Shown here one piece after another: positions 34,236-43,803 of a stretch of DNA of 64,000 bases. The stretch comes from Acidobacteriota bacterium (lineage in GTDB: Bacteria; Acidobacteriota; UBA6911; RPQK01; JAJDTT01), in assembly GCA_028874215.1 (NCBI GenBank), contig JAPPLF010000101.1, forward strand, positions 62,001 through 126,000, in the 5' to 3' direction. The translations under genes and the position numbers were made by a program. The notes under the pieces are model-generated. The model made no database searches. It had not been told where the DNA came from and worked only from the letters and a program-made list of their open reading frames with translations. Within the stretch, counting starts at the first letter, position 1. Every line of letters begins with the position of its first letter.

Positions 34236-36134
34236 TTATTCCTTTGAACCGGTCTTCCTGGACCGGTACGCCCTTTCCAGAAGACGTTGGATACTGGGGA
34301 ATCTGGCGGCGGCGGGCCGGGCTCGCTCAAGAGTCTCGATGGCCGGCTCGGTCTCTCCCAACTCCAGGTAGAGAGCGCCCAGCTTGCGCAGATGATTCGG
34401 GTTGTCGGGAGCTCGCTCGACAGCCTTGAGGAAAGCCTCTTTCGCCCCCGGCATGTCCTTCAACAGGTACCGGGCCGTTCCCAACAGTGAATAGGCAAGA
34501 TCGTTGTCCGGTTGCCTTCTGATGCTCCCTTCAGCGGAGGCGCGGGCTTGCTCATAGTCTCCCTTGCGGAGATGGATCTGGCCCCGCATGAGATCGACGC
34601 GCGCGTTTTTCGGTTCCCGGTCGGCCAGGAAGTCCAGGACCTGGAGAACCCGGTCGTGCTCTCCCATCTGAAAATAGGTGTCCCCCAGAATCCAGGCCTG
34701 GCGGGAGTTCAGTTGCGGCCATCGATCCCGGCCCAGAGACTCAAGGACCGGCCGGGCCAGTTCGTGCGCTCCCGATTGCGCCAATGCGTTCGAATAGTAG
34801 ATGGCGTACTTGGGATTGTTGCCATCCAATCGAACGGCCTCTTTGAACTCTGCGGCGGCGCCCGGCCAATCCTGCTCCTGCCAACGCCCCATCCCCTGAT
34901 GGAAGTAGGGCTCGGGATCGGACGGATCCGCCTGCTTCTGGCGCTCGAACAGCTCCGAGGCCTGCGCGATTTGTCCCATCTTGATCAGGTGCTGCCCGTC
35001 CCTGCTGGTCCGCAGCCGCTCGGCGGCGACCCGGTGGCGTTCGGCTTCCTCCTGCCGTCCCAACCGGAAGTACAGGCCGGCCAGAGTCACGTGGCCTTCC
35101 AGGAAATTGGGGTTTTCATCCACCACACTCTTCACGGTTCGGATCGCCTCTTCGATCCGGTTGGAGGAGCTGTAGACGAGTCCCATCTGAAACCGCGCAT
35201 CCGCATCGCCCGGCCGCGTCCGCAGCGCACGTTCGAAGCGGGCCAGGGCTTCCTCATATTGCTGTTCGTTCTCAAAGAGAAAGATGCCGCGGTACAGATT
35301 GGCGTCGTAATCGTCGGGATTGATCTTGAGTTCTTCCAGGAAGGCCTGGTTCGCTGTGTCGTGCCGGTTCATGAGCCGGAGCAACTTCCCGTACGTGGCG
35401 TTCAACGAAGGGACCCGCGGGTCGAGCGCGAGGGCTCTTTCCAAGTGCCTGGCCGCTCCCGGGTAGTCTCCGTTTTCCATCAACTTGCCGCCTCGGCGCG
35501 CCAAACGATTGAGCCAATCTGCGCGCATCTCGGACCGGAACCGCGATGTCGGCCAGTCCGTGTCTTTCAGGGCGTTCTCGACGAGCGGCGTTCCCTCTTC
35601 CGCCCGCCCGTCCTCTTCCAGGGCAACTCCCAACAGATAGGTCAGGGCTGGAGATTGGGACAATTCCATCTCAAGCGGCGACAGAAGTTCGATCATCTTC
35701 CGCCACTCGCCCAGGTTGAAGTGGCAGGAGGCCAGCAACTGAAGGGCTTCCCTGCCCTTCGATCCATCGGCGACGACCTGGACCAGGATCTGCTTGGCCC
35801 TCTCGAAGTCGGCCGTTCGATAATGGGTCCACCCGAGGGCGTATCTGGCGCCCGTCGGGTCAATGAGACCGCCGGATTCAATAGCCGATTCGTATTGGGC
35901 GACGGCATCCTGATACCGGCCGCTCGAAGCGTAGGCGTTGCCCAGCTTGACTCGGACCTCCGCCAGACCGGGGTTACGGGCCAGCAAGGACCGGTACACT
36001 TCGATGGCGCCTTGCAGATCACCGTCCTGTTGGAGTTGAACCGCCCGCCTCAGGGCCTTCTCCGGCTCGCCCTGCGCCAACAGCAGGAAACCCGCAAGTG
36101 CCGCGATTGCCGGGATATGGAGCATGGGGATCAC
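34236..36134 (-). CDS. Secreted TPR-repeat protein
   Basis: A 632-residue protein with a short signal peptide (MLHIPAIAALAGFLLLAQG) and TPR units over nearly its full length, for example YRSLLARNPGLAEVRVKLGNAYASSGR near the start and KAVERAPDNPNHLRKLGALYLELGE near the end. It has no enzyme domain. Its end is next to the CRTAC1 gene at 32510-34219, another instance of the CRTAC1/TPR pairing. Confidence 0.85.
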   Translation of the reverse strand: MIPMLHIPAIAALAGFLLLAQGEPEKALRRAVQLQQDGDLQGAIEVYRSLLARNPGLAEVRVKLGNAYASSGRYQDAVAQYESAIESGGLIDPTGARYALGWTHYRTADFERAKQILVQVVADGSKGREALQLLASCHFNLGEWRKMIELLSPLEMELSQSPALTYLLGVALEEDGRAEEGTPLVENALKDTDWPTSRFRSEMRADWLNRLARRGGKLMENGDYPGAARHLERALALDPRVPSLNATYGKLLRLMNRHDTANQAFLEELKINPDDYDANLYRGIFLFENEQQYEEALARFERALRTRPGDADARFQMGLVYSSSNRIEEAIRTVKSVVDENPNFLEGHVTLAGLYFRLGRQEEAERHRVAAERLRTSRDGQHLIKMGQIAQASELFERQKQADPSDPEPYFHQGMGRWQEQDWPGAAAEFKEAVRLDGNNPKYAIYYSNALAQSGAHELARPVLESLGRDRWPQLNSRQAWILGDTYFQMGEHDRVLQVLDFLADREPKNARVDLMRGQIHLRKGDYEQARASAEGSIRRQPDNDLAYSLLGTARYLLKDMPGAKEAFLKAVERAPDNPNHLRKLGALYLELGETEPAIETLERARPAAARFPSIQRLLERAYRSRKTGSKE

Positions 36135-36245
36135 TTAGACCAGCGACTCGGATACACTATTCTGAGTGGGTGATATGAGTATAAACAGATTCAAATCGAT
36201 GCGGGTCTGGTTTCCGGCAGCGACGCTGACAATTAAGGAGCACAC

Positions 36246-37034
36246 GTGGACCTGGGACTAAGAGGAAAGGTCGCTATCGTCACCGGCGGCAATCGCGGGA
36301 TTGGAAGATGCTGCGCCCTGGCGCTTGCCCGCGAGGGTGCGCGGATCTGCATCACGGCCCGTGACCGGAATCTACTGGACCAGACGGTCGGGGAGATCAA
36401 CGAGGCGGGAGGCGAAGGGTATGCCGTTTCGGCGGACCTGACCACCTTGGAGGCGTGCCGCCGGGTCGTGGACGAGACGGTCGAACAGTTCGGAGGGGTC
36501 GATATCCTGGTGAATTGCGCCGGTGCGGCGCGGGCGCACGACATCCTGGATCTTCCCACCGATCTGATCGACGATGCGCTGAGCCTGAAGAGCTACAGCT
36601 ACCTTCGCATGTCCCAACTCGTGATCCCTCACATGAAGTGGGGCGGCTGGGGACGCATCGTCAACATCGCAGGAAGCGCCGGCGCGAGTCCGGCCCAGGG
36701 CAACATTCCGGTGAGCCTGGCCAACATCACCATCCTCAACATGACACGCGCACTCTCGGACGCGGTCTCGGGGGACGGCATCCTGGTCAATACCATCTGC
36801 CCCGGTTTCACCAACACCCAAAGGGCGCGCGATCTGTTTCAGGCGAAGGCGGACAAAGAGGGCCGCGACGTGGAGGAAGTTCTCAGGGACCTGGGGCGCG
36901 GGCTCCCGGCCGGACGCATTGCCGAGCCGGAGGAAATCGCCGACGTGGTCGCCTTTCTGGCATCGGAGGTCTGTTCCTACATGTTCGGAAGTTCCATCTA
37001 CATGGACGGCGGCGATCGGCGCGGCACGCCGTAG
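36246..37034 (+). CDS. SDR-family protein with degenerate catalytic site
   Basis: The GTG at 36246 has AAGGAG five bases upstream. The 262-residue product has an intact cofactor motif TGGNRGIG (13-20) and NCAGA, and the C-terminal EEIADVVAFLASE segment. At the catalytic position, where Tyr-x-x-x-Lys is expected, it reads VSLAN (156-160), so both the Tyr and the Lys are missing. A group of SDR proteins resembling ketoacyl reductases is known to lack the standard tetrad. It may bind NAD(P) without the usual chemistry. It precedes a 3-hydroxyisobutyrate-dehydrogenase-like gene by 70 bp. Confidence 0.85.
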   Translation: MDLGLRGKVAIVTGGNRGIGRCCALALAREGARICITARDRNLLDQTVGEINEAGGEGYAVSADLTTLEACRRVVDETVEQFGGVDILVNCAGAARAHDILDLPTDLIDDALSLKSYSYLRMSQLVIPHMKWGGWGRIVNIAGSAGASPAQGNIPVSLANITILNMTRALSDAVSGDGILVNTICPGFTNTQRARDLFQAKADKEGRDVEEVLRDLGRGLPAGRIAEPEEIADVVAFLASEVCSYMFGSSIYMDGGDRRGTP

Positions 37035-37104
37035 ATTCACATCGGTCCTGACTTCACGCCGGCCGTGATCCCCGCGAAACAGGGACCGGTAGAAAGGTGC
37101 CGAT

Positions 37105-37983
37105 ATGAGAATCGGATTCATCGGCCTGGGCGCCATGGGGAACCCCATGGCCGCCAACCTGCAGAAGGCCGGATACGAACTGACCATCCACGACATCCGT
37201 CGCGAGCAGGCCCGCAATCTCGAGGATGGGGGCGCCGTCTGGGCGACGAGCCCCGCGGACACGGCCGAGCGATCCGACGTGGTGCTGCTGTCCCTGCCCG
37301 GCCCGGTGGAAGTGGAATCGGTCGTGCTGGGCAACAACGGCGTCTTTTCCGGTCTGGCCGCGGGAGGCGCCTGCATCGACACCAGCACCAATTCGCCGGC
37401 GGTCATGCGCCGCATCGCGGAAGCCGGCGCCTCCAGAGGCATTCAGGTCCTGGACGCGCCCATCAGCGGGGGCATCTGGGGTGCGCGGGATGCCTCGTTG
37501 ACCGTATTCGCCGGTGGAGAAAAGGCAGCGTTCGAGAAGTATCGTCCGCTTTTCCGGTGCATCGGAAAGACCGTGGTCCACATGGGGCCGCTCGGTTCCG
37601 GCCACGCCGCCAAGCTGGTGAACAACCTGATCATGTACATCAACTTCATCGGCGCCTGCGAGGGGATGGCCCTGGGCGTGAAGGCCGGGTTGGATCCGCG
37701 GATTCTGCTCGACGTCATCAAGCCGAGCATGGGCCACAGCACGTTCATGGAAAGGACCATGAAGCTGTCCCTGGACGGCCAACCGCTTCACTTCGTGACT
37801 GATGGGGCGGTCAAGGATCTTCGTCTGTGTGTCGAACTGGGCAGGGACCTGGGCGTGCCGCTGGCGGCGGGTCCGCTGGTGGAAACGCTGGTGACCCGGT
37901 ACCGGGACGCGGGACACGGTCAGGAGGACACCCTCACGTACATCCGTGACTACATGCGGCGGTCAGGCGTCGATTGGGGATAA
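37105..37983 (+). CDS. 3-hydroxyisobutyrate-dehydrogenase-family oxidoreductase
   Basis: The 292-residue protein has the N-terminal GFIGLGAMGNPMAANLQ nucleotide-binding motif, the substrate-binding DAPISGGIWGARDASLTVFAGG, and the catalytic-lysine segment GSGHAAKLVNNL. Members oxidise beta-hydroxyacids such as 3-hydroxyisobutyrate, tartronate semialdehyde or related acids. GAAAGG lies upstream of the ATG. It is probably cotranscribed with the SDR gene, and the pair ends at the hairpin terminator at 38003. Confidence 0.88.
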   Translation: MRIGFIGLGAMGNPMAANLQKAGYELTIHDIRREQARNLEDGGAVWATSPADTAERSDVVLLSLPGPVEVESVVLGNNGVFSGLAAGGACIDTSTNSPAVMRRIAEAGASRGIQVLDAPISGGIWGARDASLTVFAGGEKAAFEKYRPLFRCIGKTVVHMGPLGSGHAAKLVNNLIMYINFIGACEGMALGVKAGLDPRILLDVIKPSMGHSTFMERTMKLSLDGQPLHFVTDGAVKDLRLCVELGRDLGVPLAAGPLVETLVTRYRDAGHGQEDTLTYIRDYMRRSGVDWG

Positions 37984-38002
37984 ACACCCCTCCTTACAAA
38001 AA

Positions 38003-38027
38003 AAGGGCGCCCGCGAGGGGCGCCCTT
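38003..38027. terminator. Bidirectional rho-independent terminator
   Basis: AAGGGCGCCC (38003-38012) and GGGCGCCCTT (38018-38027) form a perfect 10-bp stem with a 5-base loop. On the minus strand the stem runs into a tract of seven T residues, a strong terminator for the TonB receptor gene. On the plus strand the trailing sequence is weaker (ACGTTTTCC) but may end the dehydrogenase transcript. Confidence 0.85.
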
Positions 38028-38052
38028 ACGTTTTCCACAGTAGTGGGATGCG

Positions 38053-41000
38053 TCAGAAATAGACCTTCAAGGCAGTTTGTATCACCCGGCCGAACAACGC
38101 GCTACTGACCCTTCCGAAGGCTGCACTCTGAATATTGGAGCTCGGTCCCCCGAAGTTCGGGTGGTTGAAGGCATTGAAGAACTCGAACCTGAGCTGCAAC
38201 CGCCCCTCTTCGGTGGGTAGCATCGGCAGGGCCCAGTTCTTGATCAGAGCCAGATCCTGGTTGATGATGCCGTCCCGATCGATGATATTCCGGCCGCTGT
38301 TCCCATATGTATTGATGGGATTCAAGGCAAAGGCGGCCGTATTGAACCATTGTTGGATGTCCTGGTTGCCCCTGGTGCCGTTGCGCAACCGGTTCGGCTG
38401 ACGCGCGTTGTACGTGCTTCCCGTGTTGGAGTTGTCGCTGGACATGCCGATCGTAATCGGCAGTCCGCTGTTCAGCGTCGTAATTCCACCAAACTGCCAA
38501 CCGCCCAGGAGATTCCGGATCAAGCCGGACTGTCCTTCCATTTTCGGAAGCAGGTAGTTCCAACTGAACGACAGACGATGTCCCATATCCCAATCGCTTC
38601 GAGCGTTGTTGGTGTCGGTGAGCCGATACGTCGTCACCGACCCAAAGGAATCCCAGTCGGTTGTCTTCGCATAGGTATAGCCCATAAGGAAGCTCAATTT
38701 GGTGCCGGTTTTTCTGAGGGTGACTTGAAGCGCATTGTAGTCGGACATCCCCGCACCGGCATCCTGGATATTGAAGCCGATATTGGGCCAGGGGCGCCGC
38801 TCCTGTTCGAAGGGGGGCGCGCCAAGCTGCGGAAGCGGCCGATTGAGTTCCTGCCTCTGGGACAGCTTCCTTCCCGTCGATCCGACATAGGCCGTCTCAA
38901 GCAGGACTTGGCCCGGAAGCATGTTCTGGATACTCAGGGTCCAGTTCTGCAGATAAGGGCTCCGTCTCTTGCTGGTAATCAGTGAGACGTACCCGATCGG
39001 ATCGCTCATATCCAGAATCTCGTTAAAGTTGTCCGGATCGAATACGGGAGGATCCTTGAACAGTGTGGCGATGTCGATGGGGTTCTTCGGGTCCCGGCTG
39101 ATGGCGTTGTTGATGAATGCATTCTGCGGACCGGAGCTGTCCCAGGCCAGATCGTTACCCGGTGTTTCATCATAGAAGACACCGTAGCTGCCCCGGAGCA
39201 CGAAATTCTGGTTGGCAGTGGGTGTCCAGGCGAACCCGATCCGGGGAGCAAAGTCATTGAAGTCGGTGTCGATGAGACTCCCGGGCCCTCCAAAGATCAC
39301 GCCTCCGCGCGGACGCGTGAAGTCCATGATGTCCAGATAGTTGCCCCCTTCAGGTCCCACCTCCAGAGCCAGCCAGGGGTGCACCTGGTAGCGCAAGGCC
39401 AGGGTCAGGCTGAAATTGGGCGTGACGCGGATGCGGTCCTCGAAATAGGCGTCCCACCACATGGAGACTCGATTCGCTCCGGCCGCCGCGGCGCCCGTGG
39501 AGTTCTCGGGATGTCCCAACAGGAAATCGGCAACGTCGTTCCCGGTAATGATTCCCGAAAATTGGAAGTTCCCCTGGGTCCATGAAGCAGCCAGTTGCTG
39601 TGTGAACCGGTCGATGATGGTCATGCCGAAGGTCATCTCGTGCCGGCCCTGGGTGTAGCTCATGTCGGCCATGTAGTAGAGGTCGTTGTTGACCGGGACG
39701 ATGCAGTTGCCGGCGCCGCCAAAACGCGTATAGCTGACCATGCCTGCAGCCGGGGCATAGTTGCAGGTCCGAGTCGTGTTGATGTTCCGGATGCCGTACC
39801 TCTCCGACCAGATCGGGTCCGTGTCCCGTTCCAGGTTTTGCGCCAGCGACATGATGGCGCGGTTCAATCCGGCCCGCGCATCCAGAACCAGGTTATTGGC
39901 GAATACGTGGGTCCAGTTGACGACGGCATTTCTTCCGTAGAGCGGATACTCGACATTCGCGCCTCTGTTGATTCTGCTGTCGAACAGTTGCGAGTCGGAG
40001 TGGATCACACGGGCAAAGACTTTATCGTTGTCTGTAGCCTGCCAATCTCCACGCCAGATCCATTTCGTGTCGTCCTGGATTCTCGGCGCCGCACCCGTGA
40101 AGTTGTTGGCGGTGCCCGGAAGATTGGGCGCCGGGATCAGTCCATCCTCCATGTACAACCGGGCCCAGGGGTGAATGCGATTGGACGGAATCTGGTTGTT
40201 GGGAAAAGGCTCACCCGTCATCGGGTCAATGACGGGAGTCGACAAGGAAGAAAAATCCCCCTGGAGAAATCTTGTCGGCGGTACGGTGAGGAACTGCGTG
40301 TTGAAACGGCTTGAGTTCAACCCCTCCAAGGAGACGTACCAGAACAACTTGTCCTTCAGTACCGGCCCCCCGACCTCGAATCCCCACTGGTGTTGCCGAA
40401 ACTCTCCGAGTTCCCGGTCAAAAAAGCTTCTGGCGTCCAGGTTGTCGTTGCGGTGAAAGAACCAGGCGCTTCCACTGATCGCGTTGGTTCCCTGTTTGGT
40501 GACGACGCTGACCACGCCCGGGGTCTGCCCGCGGCCCGTGAAAAAGCCCTTCTGGACCTTGAATTCCGAAATGGCGTCGACTTGAACGAGGGCCCCCGGA
40601 GCACCGTAGAAATGCTCCTTGAAAGGAATTCCGTCGAATACGTACGACGTAGAACTCACCCGCGTCCCGGATATGGCCGCGGAGGTCTGGCGAGGACCGT
40701 AAGCCCACTGCGCGACGCCGGGAGCCGAATCGCCGGCCTGCACGCCGGCCTGAATCCCGGCGAGCTGCAGGAACCCTCTTCCGTTCAGCGGCAGTTCCTC
40801 CACCATCTCCTCGCCGATCACGGTGCCCAGCTCGGCGGTTCTCCGGTCGACGACCGTCGCCTCGGCCGTGACCAACACCGTATCGCTGACTTCACCCACC
40901 TGAAGCGTCAAGGTGTGATCCACTACGGCGAACACCTCGAGTTGGATCCCTTCCACCACTGCCTTCTTGAAGCCGGGCATCTCTACACTGAGGGTGTAGG

Positions 41001-41235
41001 AGCCCACCGGCAAAGCGGCGAAACTGAAGACCCCCTGTTCGTTGGAGATGCCGGTTCTGCGGAGGCCCGTCGCCTCGTTGACGGCCTCAACGTCAGCCCC
41101 GGGAACCACCGCGGTGGTGTCGTCCAGCACTCGGCCGGTAATGGTCCCGGACCCTTCCGCCTGGGCCCTGAGACCGCCGGTCGACGCCAGGACGATGGCG
41201 ACCAACAGCACTAGGGCCAATGAATTACGTCGCAT
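38053..41235 (-). CDS. Oar-like TonB-dependent receptor
   Basis: The 1060-residue protein has a signal peptide (about 1-27), a carboxypeptidase-regulatory-like domain (about 30-105; GTITGRVLDDTTAVVPGADV and GVFSFAALPVGSYTLSVEMPG), a plug-like region and a large barrel ending in the aromatic LKVYF. This matches the Oar-type receptors of Acidobacteriota, thought to import large or complex substrates, often glycans. GGGAGG precedes the ATG by nine bases. A sigma70-type promoter lies at 41401-41430, and an IS remnant starts 15 bp beyond it. Confidence 0.9.
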   Translation of the reverse strand: MRRNSLALVLLVAIVLASTGGLRAQAEGSGTITGRVLDDTTAVVPGADVEAVNEATGLRRTGISNEQGVFSFAALPVGSYTLSVEMPGFKKAVVEGIQLEVFAVVDHTLTLQVGEVSDTVLVTAEATVVDRRTAELGTVIGEEMVEELPLNGRGFLQLAGIQAGVQAGDSAPGVAQWAYGPRQTSAAISGTRVSSTSYVFDGIPFKEHFYGAPGALVQVDAISEFKVQKGFFTGRGQTPGVVSVVTKQGTNAISGSAWFFHRNDNLDARSFFDRELGEFRQHQWGFEVGGPVLKDKLFWYVSLEGLNSSRFNTQFLTVPPTRFLQGDFSSLSTPVIDPMTGEPFPNNQIPSNRIHPWARLYMEDGLIPAPNLPGTANNFTGAAPRIQDDTKWIWRGDWQATDNDKVFARVIHSDSQLFDSRINRGANVEYPLYGRNAVVNWTHVFANNLVLDARAGLNRAIMSLAQNLERDTDPIWSERYGIRNINTTRTCNYAPAAGMVSYTRFGGAGNCIVPVNNDLYYMADMSYTQGRHEMTFGMTIIDRFTQQLAASWTQGNFQFSGIITGNDVADFLLGHPENSTGAAAAGANRVSMWWDAYFEDRIRVTPNFSLTLALRYQVHPWLALEVGPEGGNYLDIMDFTRPRGGVIFGGPGSLIDTDFNDFAPRIGFAWTPTANQNFVLRGSYGVFYDETPGNDLAWDSSGPQNAFINNAISRDPKNPIDIATLFKDPPVFDPDNFNEILDMSDPIGYVSLITSKRRSPYLQNWTLSIQNMLPGQVLLETAYVGSTGRKLSQRQELNRPLPQLGAPPFEQERRPWPNIGFNIQDAGAGMSDYNALQVTLRKTGTKLSFLMGYTYAKTTDWDSFGSVTTYRLTDTNNARSDWDMGHRLSFSWNYLLPKMEGQSGLIRNLLGGWQFGGITTLNSGLPITIGMSSDNSNTGSTYNARQPNRLRNGTRGNQDIQQWFNTAAFALNPINTYGNSGRNIIDRDGIINQDLALIKNWALPMLPTEEGRLQLRFEFFNAFNHPNFGGPSSNIQSAAFGRVSSALFGRVIQTALKVYF

Positions 41236-41400
41236 TTCTTTTCCTCCCGATCAGTGGGAAATAGTGAGGCTGAGGGAAACCGCCCGACGTGAATGCGCAG
41301 TTTTCGTCTTGCAGTAGAAGAGCCGACTGGACTGATCGAATCGAACGGATCAGCGTATACGCGGTCGGACATACTTGGTCCCGTAGCCTGGGATGGCGAA

Positions 41401-41430
41401 AGTTTAAGGTATGCCGTCCAGCCATGTCAA
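41401..41430 (-). promoter_or_regulatory. Promoter of the TonB receptor gene
   Basis: Reading on the minus strand, TTGACA (41430-41425) and TAAACT (41406-41401) are spaced 18 bp. The intervening and flanking sequence closely matches a second site at 51149-51178, which has TTGACA and TAGAAT with the same spacing. The predicted leader is about 160 nt and contains a segment (TCAGCCTCACTATT) also conserved in the second copy. Confidence 0.7.
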
Positions 41431-41445
41431 CAGTCCGAGTTCGGG

Positions 41446-42015
41446 GGGGTGCACGACAAAAAAGTGACGACGGATCAAGCTGCAGCCTTGGAATTGGCTC
41501 TCCATTCCCAAGGGTCCTCAAAGCGCCCACTGAGCCGAACACAGCGCAGGGCCATGATCGAATTCGCTCCTGGCACGCTCCAATGCATTCCGGATCGCTT
41601 GAGCCGAGCCCCGATGGCATTCTTGCATCCGGCTTCCACTACTCCGGTGGACGTGCAGAGCCCTTGCGCCTCGAATCGGGCGTAACGCATGCGATGTCGA
41701 TTCTGCTGGAAACAGGTGCAGGCCGCTTTCGCTTCCTCGTTGTGAGCGGCCTCGGTGGCAAGCTCAGATAAGAGGGTCTCGATCCGACCGGCATCGAGTT
41801 CCAGGCAACGTTGTTGCGCCCAATCCTGGGCCAACTGGCGATCAGCGAATAAGTTCCTGGAGAGGGTATGAAGTCGCTCTTTGGCGTGGAAACGATCGAT
41901 AATCTGCACCGCCTCCGGGAAGAGTTCCCCGGTCAGGTTCCAAATCCACTTCGCTCCGTCTCCCAGAACATCTTGCCGTTGCGCTTGCCCCAAACGGCGG
42001 CGTTGAGCCTCAGGC
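41446..42015 (-). mobile_element. ISKra4-type element remnant, copy 1 (5' truncated)
   Basis: The right end GGGGTGCACGACAAAAAAGTGA (41446-41467; shown in part here as GGGGTGCACGAC then GTGA) matches the terminal inverted repeat of the copy at 51194-52336. The 3' half of the transposase is nearly identical to that copy. The left end is missing; the element stops near 42015 next to the end of a CRTAC1 gene. The exact left boundary cannot be fixed. Confidence 0.75.
41475..42015 (-). pseudogene. ISKra4-family transposase, C-terminal fragment
   Basis: The frame reads RQDVLGDGAKWIWNLTGELF, IIDRFHAKERLHTLSRNLF and GVVEAGCKNAIGARLKRSGM, then ends WEWRANSKAAA. These match the catalytic C-terminal half of ISKra4-type DDE transposases. 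The N-terminal half and the DUF6788-like leader protein are absent, so it is not functional. It retains about 20 residues (SEPEAQRRRLGQAQRQDVLG) that are deleted in copy 2. Confidence 0.8.
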
Positions 42016-42026
42016 TCCGAATCCCA

Positions 42027-43667
42027 TCAGCCGGGCTCGTCACAAGCCGGTTCTACAACTTCGTGATAGCGATTGAGTTTAAGGTCCTTGAGCACCGATG
42101 TCTTTCCGCTGGGCCAACGAATCTCAACCCTGAGCGCCGCTTCCCCGTCGGGCACGCCAAAGAGAATGCGCGGGTCATTTTGTGAGCAATAGCTGGAGGA
42201 ACTCCGTACCTCTCTCATCTGCTGAGGACCACCCTTTTTTGAAGACAGAAAGACACGCGTCCCCAGGGCGTCGCCATTGCTGCATGTTCCCTGGAGTCTC
42301 AGGCCCAGCCAGTGATTCCCCAGTTGGTCTCGACGGTAGACCAGCGGTTGATCATCCAGATTGGAGACGACGATCTCGAGACTTCCGTCATTGTCGAGAT
42401 CGACAAATGCCGCCCCGCGTCCAACGGCGGCGGTTGGTGAGGGGAATGCCTGATTCGAAACATCGCGAAACCGGCTGTTCCCAATATTCAAGAACCACTG
42501 ATCCGGCATCGAATAGGGTGGCACGTTGGGGTAGAGATGACCATTCGCGACAAAGAGGTCCACGCGACCATCACGGTTGAAGTCGATGAAACCTGTGCCG
42601 AATCCCAAATAGCTCATAGTGGGTTGAGCTAATCCGGTCTCGCGGGTGCTGTCGATAAAAAAGCCGTTCCCCAGATTGCGATAGAGGGTGTTGTACTCTT
42701 CCGAAAAATTCGTCACATACAGATCCATCCAGCCATCGTTGTCATAATCCCCGGCGTCGACCCCCATCCCCGCTTGCTCTTTTCCGTTGGCATCCACGGC
42801 TACGCCAGCCTGCAGCGCCACATCTTTGAACTGACCCCGGCCGTTATTCTGAAAAAGATTGTTGGGAACCGAATCATTGGCGACATAAACGTCGAGATCG
42901 CCGTCGTTGTCATAGTCGGTGCAGACCACTCCAAGTCCATAGTAGCTGCGGTCGGCAATACCACTCGTTCTACTGACATCCGAAAAGACTCCGTTGCCCA
43001 GGTTTCTGTAAAGGACATCGCGGGAGGCCGGATAGCGCTTCGGCCCGCAATAGGCCGGTCGTCCTTTGAAACGGCAGAATCGGCCGGATGTGGGGGGGGC
43101 AGAGAAGTCGAAGTCCACGTAGTTGGTCACATAGAGGTCGACCCAGCCGTCCCCATCGAGGTCCGCAAAAGCTGCACTGGCACTCCAGGCACTACTGCCC
43201 GTGCCCGAAGCCTGCGTGAAGTCGGTAAAAGTACCATCGCCGTTGTTGCGGTAAAGCCGATTGGGACCGAAGTTTGTGACGTAAAGGTCCGTGTCGCCGT
43301 CGTTGTCGATGTCAGCCGCTGTCCCGCCCATCCCCCAACCCAAATCTGCCACTCCTGCCTCCTTAGCTACCTCTTCGAAGTGTCCGTTGCCTTTATTGCG
43401 AAAGAGAAGGTTAGGAGTCTTCTTTCCGTCTCTCTGGGCTCCATTGACCAAGTAGACATCAATGTAACCGTCGTTGTTATAGTCAAGACAAAGGACCCCT
43501 CCACTCATCGAATCAACGATCAGAGGTTTGTCGGCGTCGCCAGTGATATTTTTTCCCAGGAATCCGAGTTCGCTTGAGACTTCTCTGTATTGATTCGGCT
43601 TGGAGAGAACGGCCATCGGCAGCCACAGAAGCAGGATCACGCCGAGGCTCTTCAGTTTCATCATCAC
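42027..43667 (-). CDS. CRTAC1-family FG-GAP/ASPIC-UnbV protein
   Basis: The 546-residue protein has a signal peptide (MMMKLKSLGVILLLWLPMAV) and repeats such as [83 protein letters not shown] and FVDLDNDGSLEIVV. The C-terminal ASPIC/UnbV domain has NGDALGTRV and WPSG. It is downstream of the GWxTD gene (136 bp gap) in the envelope cluster. The IS remnant abuts its 3' end but does not appear to truncate the domain. Confidence 0.9.
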   Translation of the reverse strand: MMMKLKSLGVILLLWLPMAVLSKPNQYREVSSELGFLGKNITGDADKPLIVDSMSGGVLCLDYNNDGYIDVYLVNGAQRDGKKTPNLLFRNKGNGHFEEVAKEAGVADLGWGMGGTAADIDNDGDTDLYVTNFGPNRLYRNNGDGTFTDFTQASGTGSSAWSASAAFADLDGDGWVDLYVTNYVDFDFSAPPTSGRFCRFKGRPAYCGPKRYPASRDVLYRNLGNGVFSDVSRTSGIADRSYYGLGVVCTDYDNDGDLDVYVANDSVPNNLFQNNGRGQFKDVALQAGVAVDANGKEQAGMGVDAGDYDNDGWMDLYVTNFSEEYNTLYRNLGNGFFIDSTRETGLAQPTMSYLGFGTGFIDFNRDGRVDLFVANGHLYPNVPPYSMPDQWFLNIGNSRFRDVSNQAFPSPTAAVGRGAAFVDLDNDGSLEIVVSNLDDQPLVYRRDQLGNHWLGLRLQGTCSNGDALGTRVFLSSKKGGPQQMREVRSSSSYCSQNDPRILFGVPDGEAALRVEIRWPSGKTSVLKDLKLNRYHEVVEPACDEPG

Positions 43668-43803
43668 TGCCTATTCGCCAATCTCATAGGTGTTCCGCTC
43701 AAAGACCGTGAGGCCCGCCAATAAGCAAGTTTGCTCCCTGCTGTAGGTAAGAGAAAGAATTAGTGGGGTGGCGAAAAGCGGCCCGAAAGCTTTCGGATCT
43801 TGC

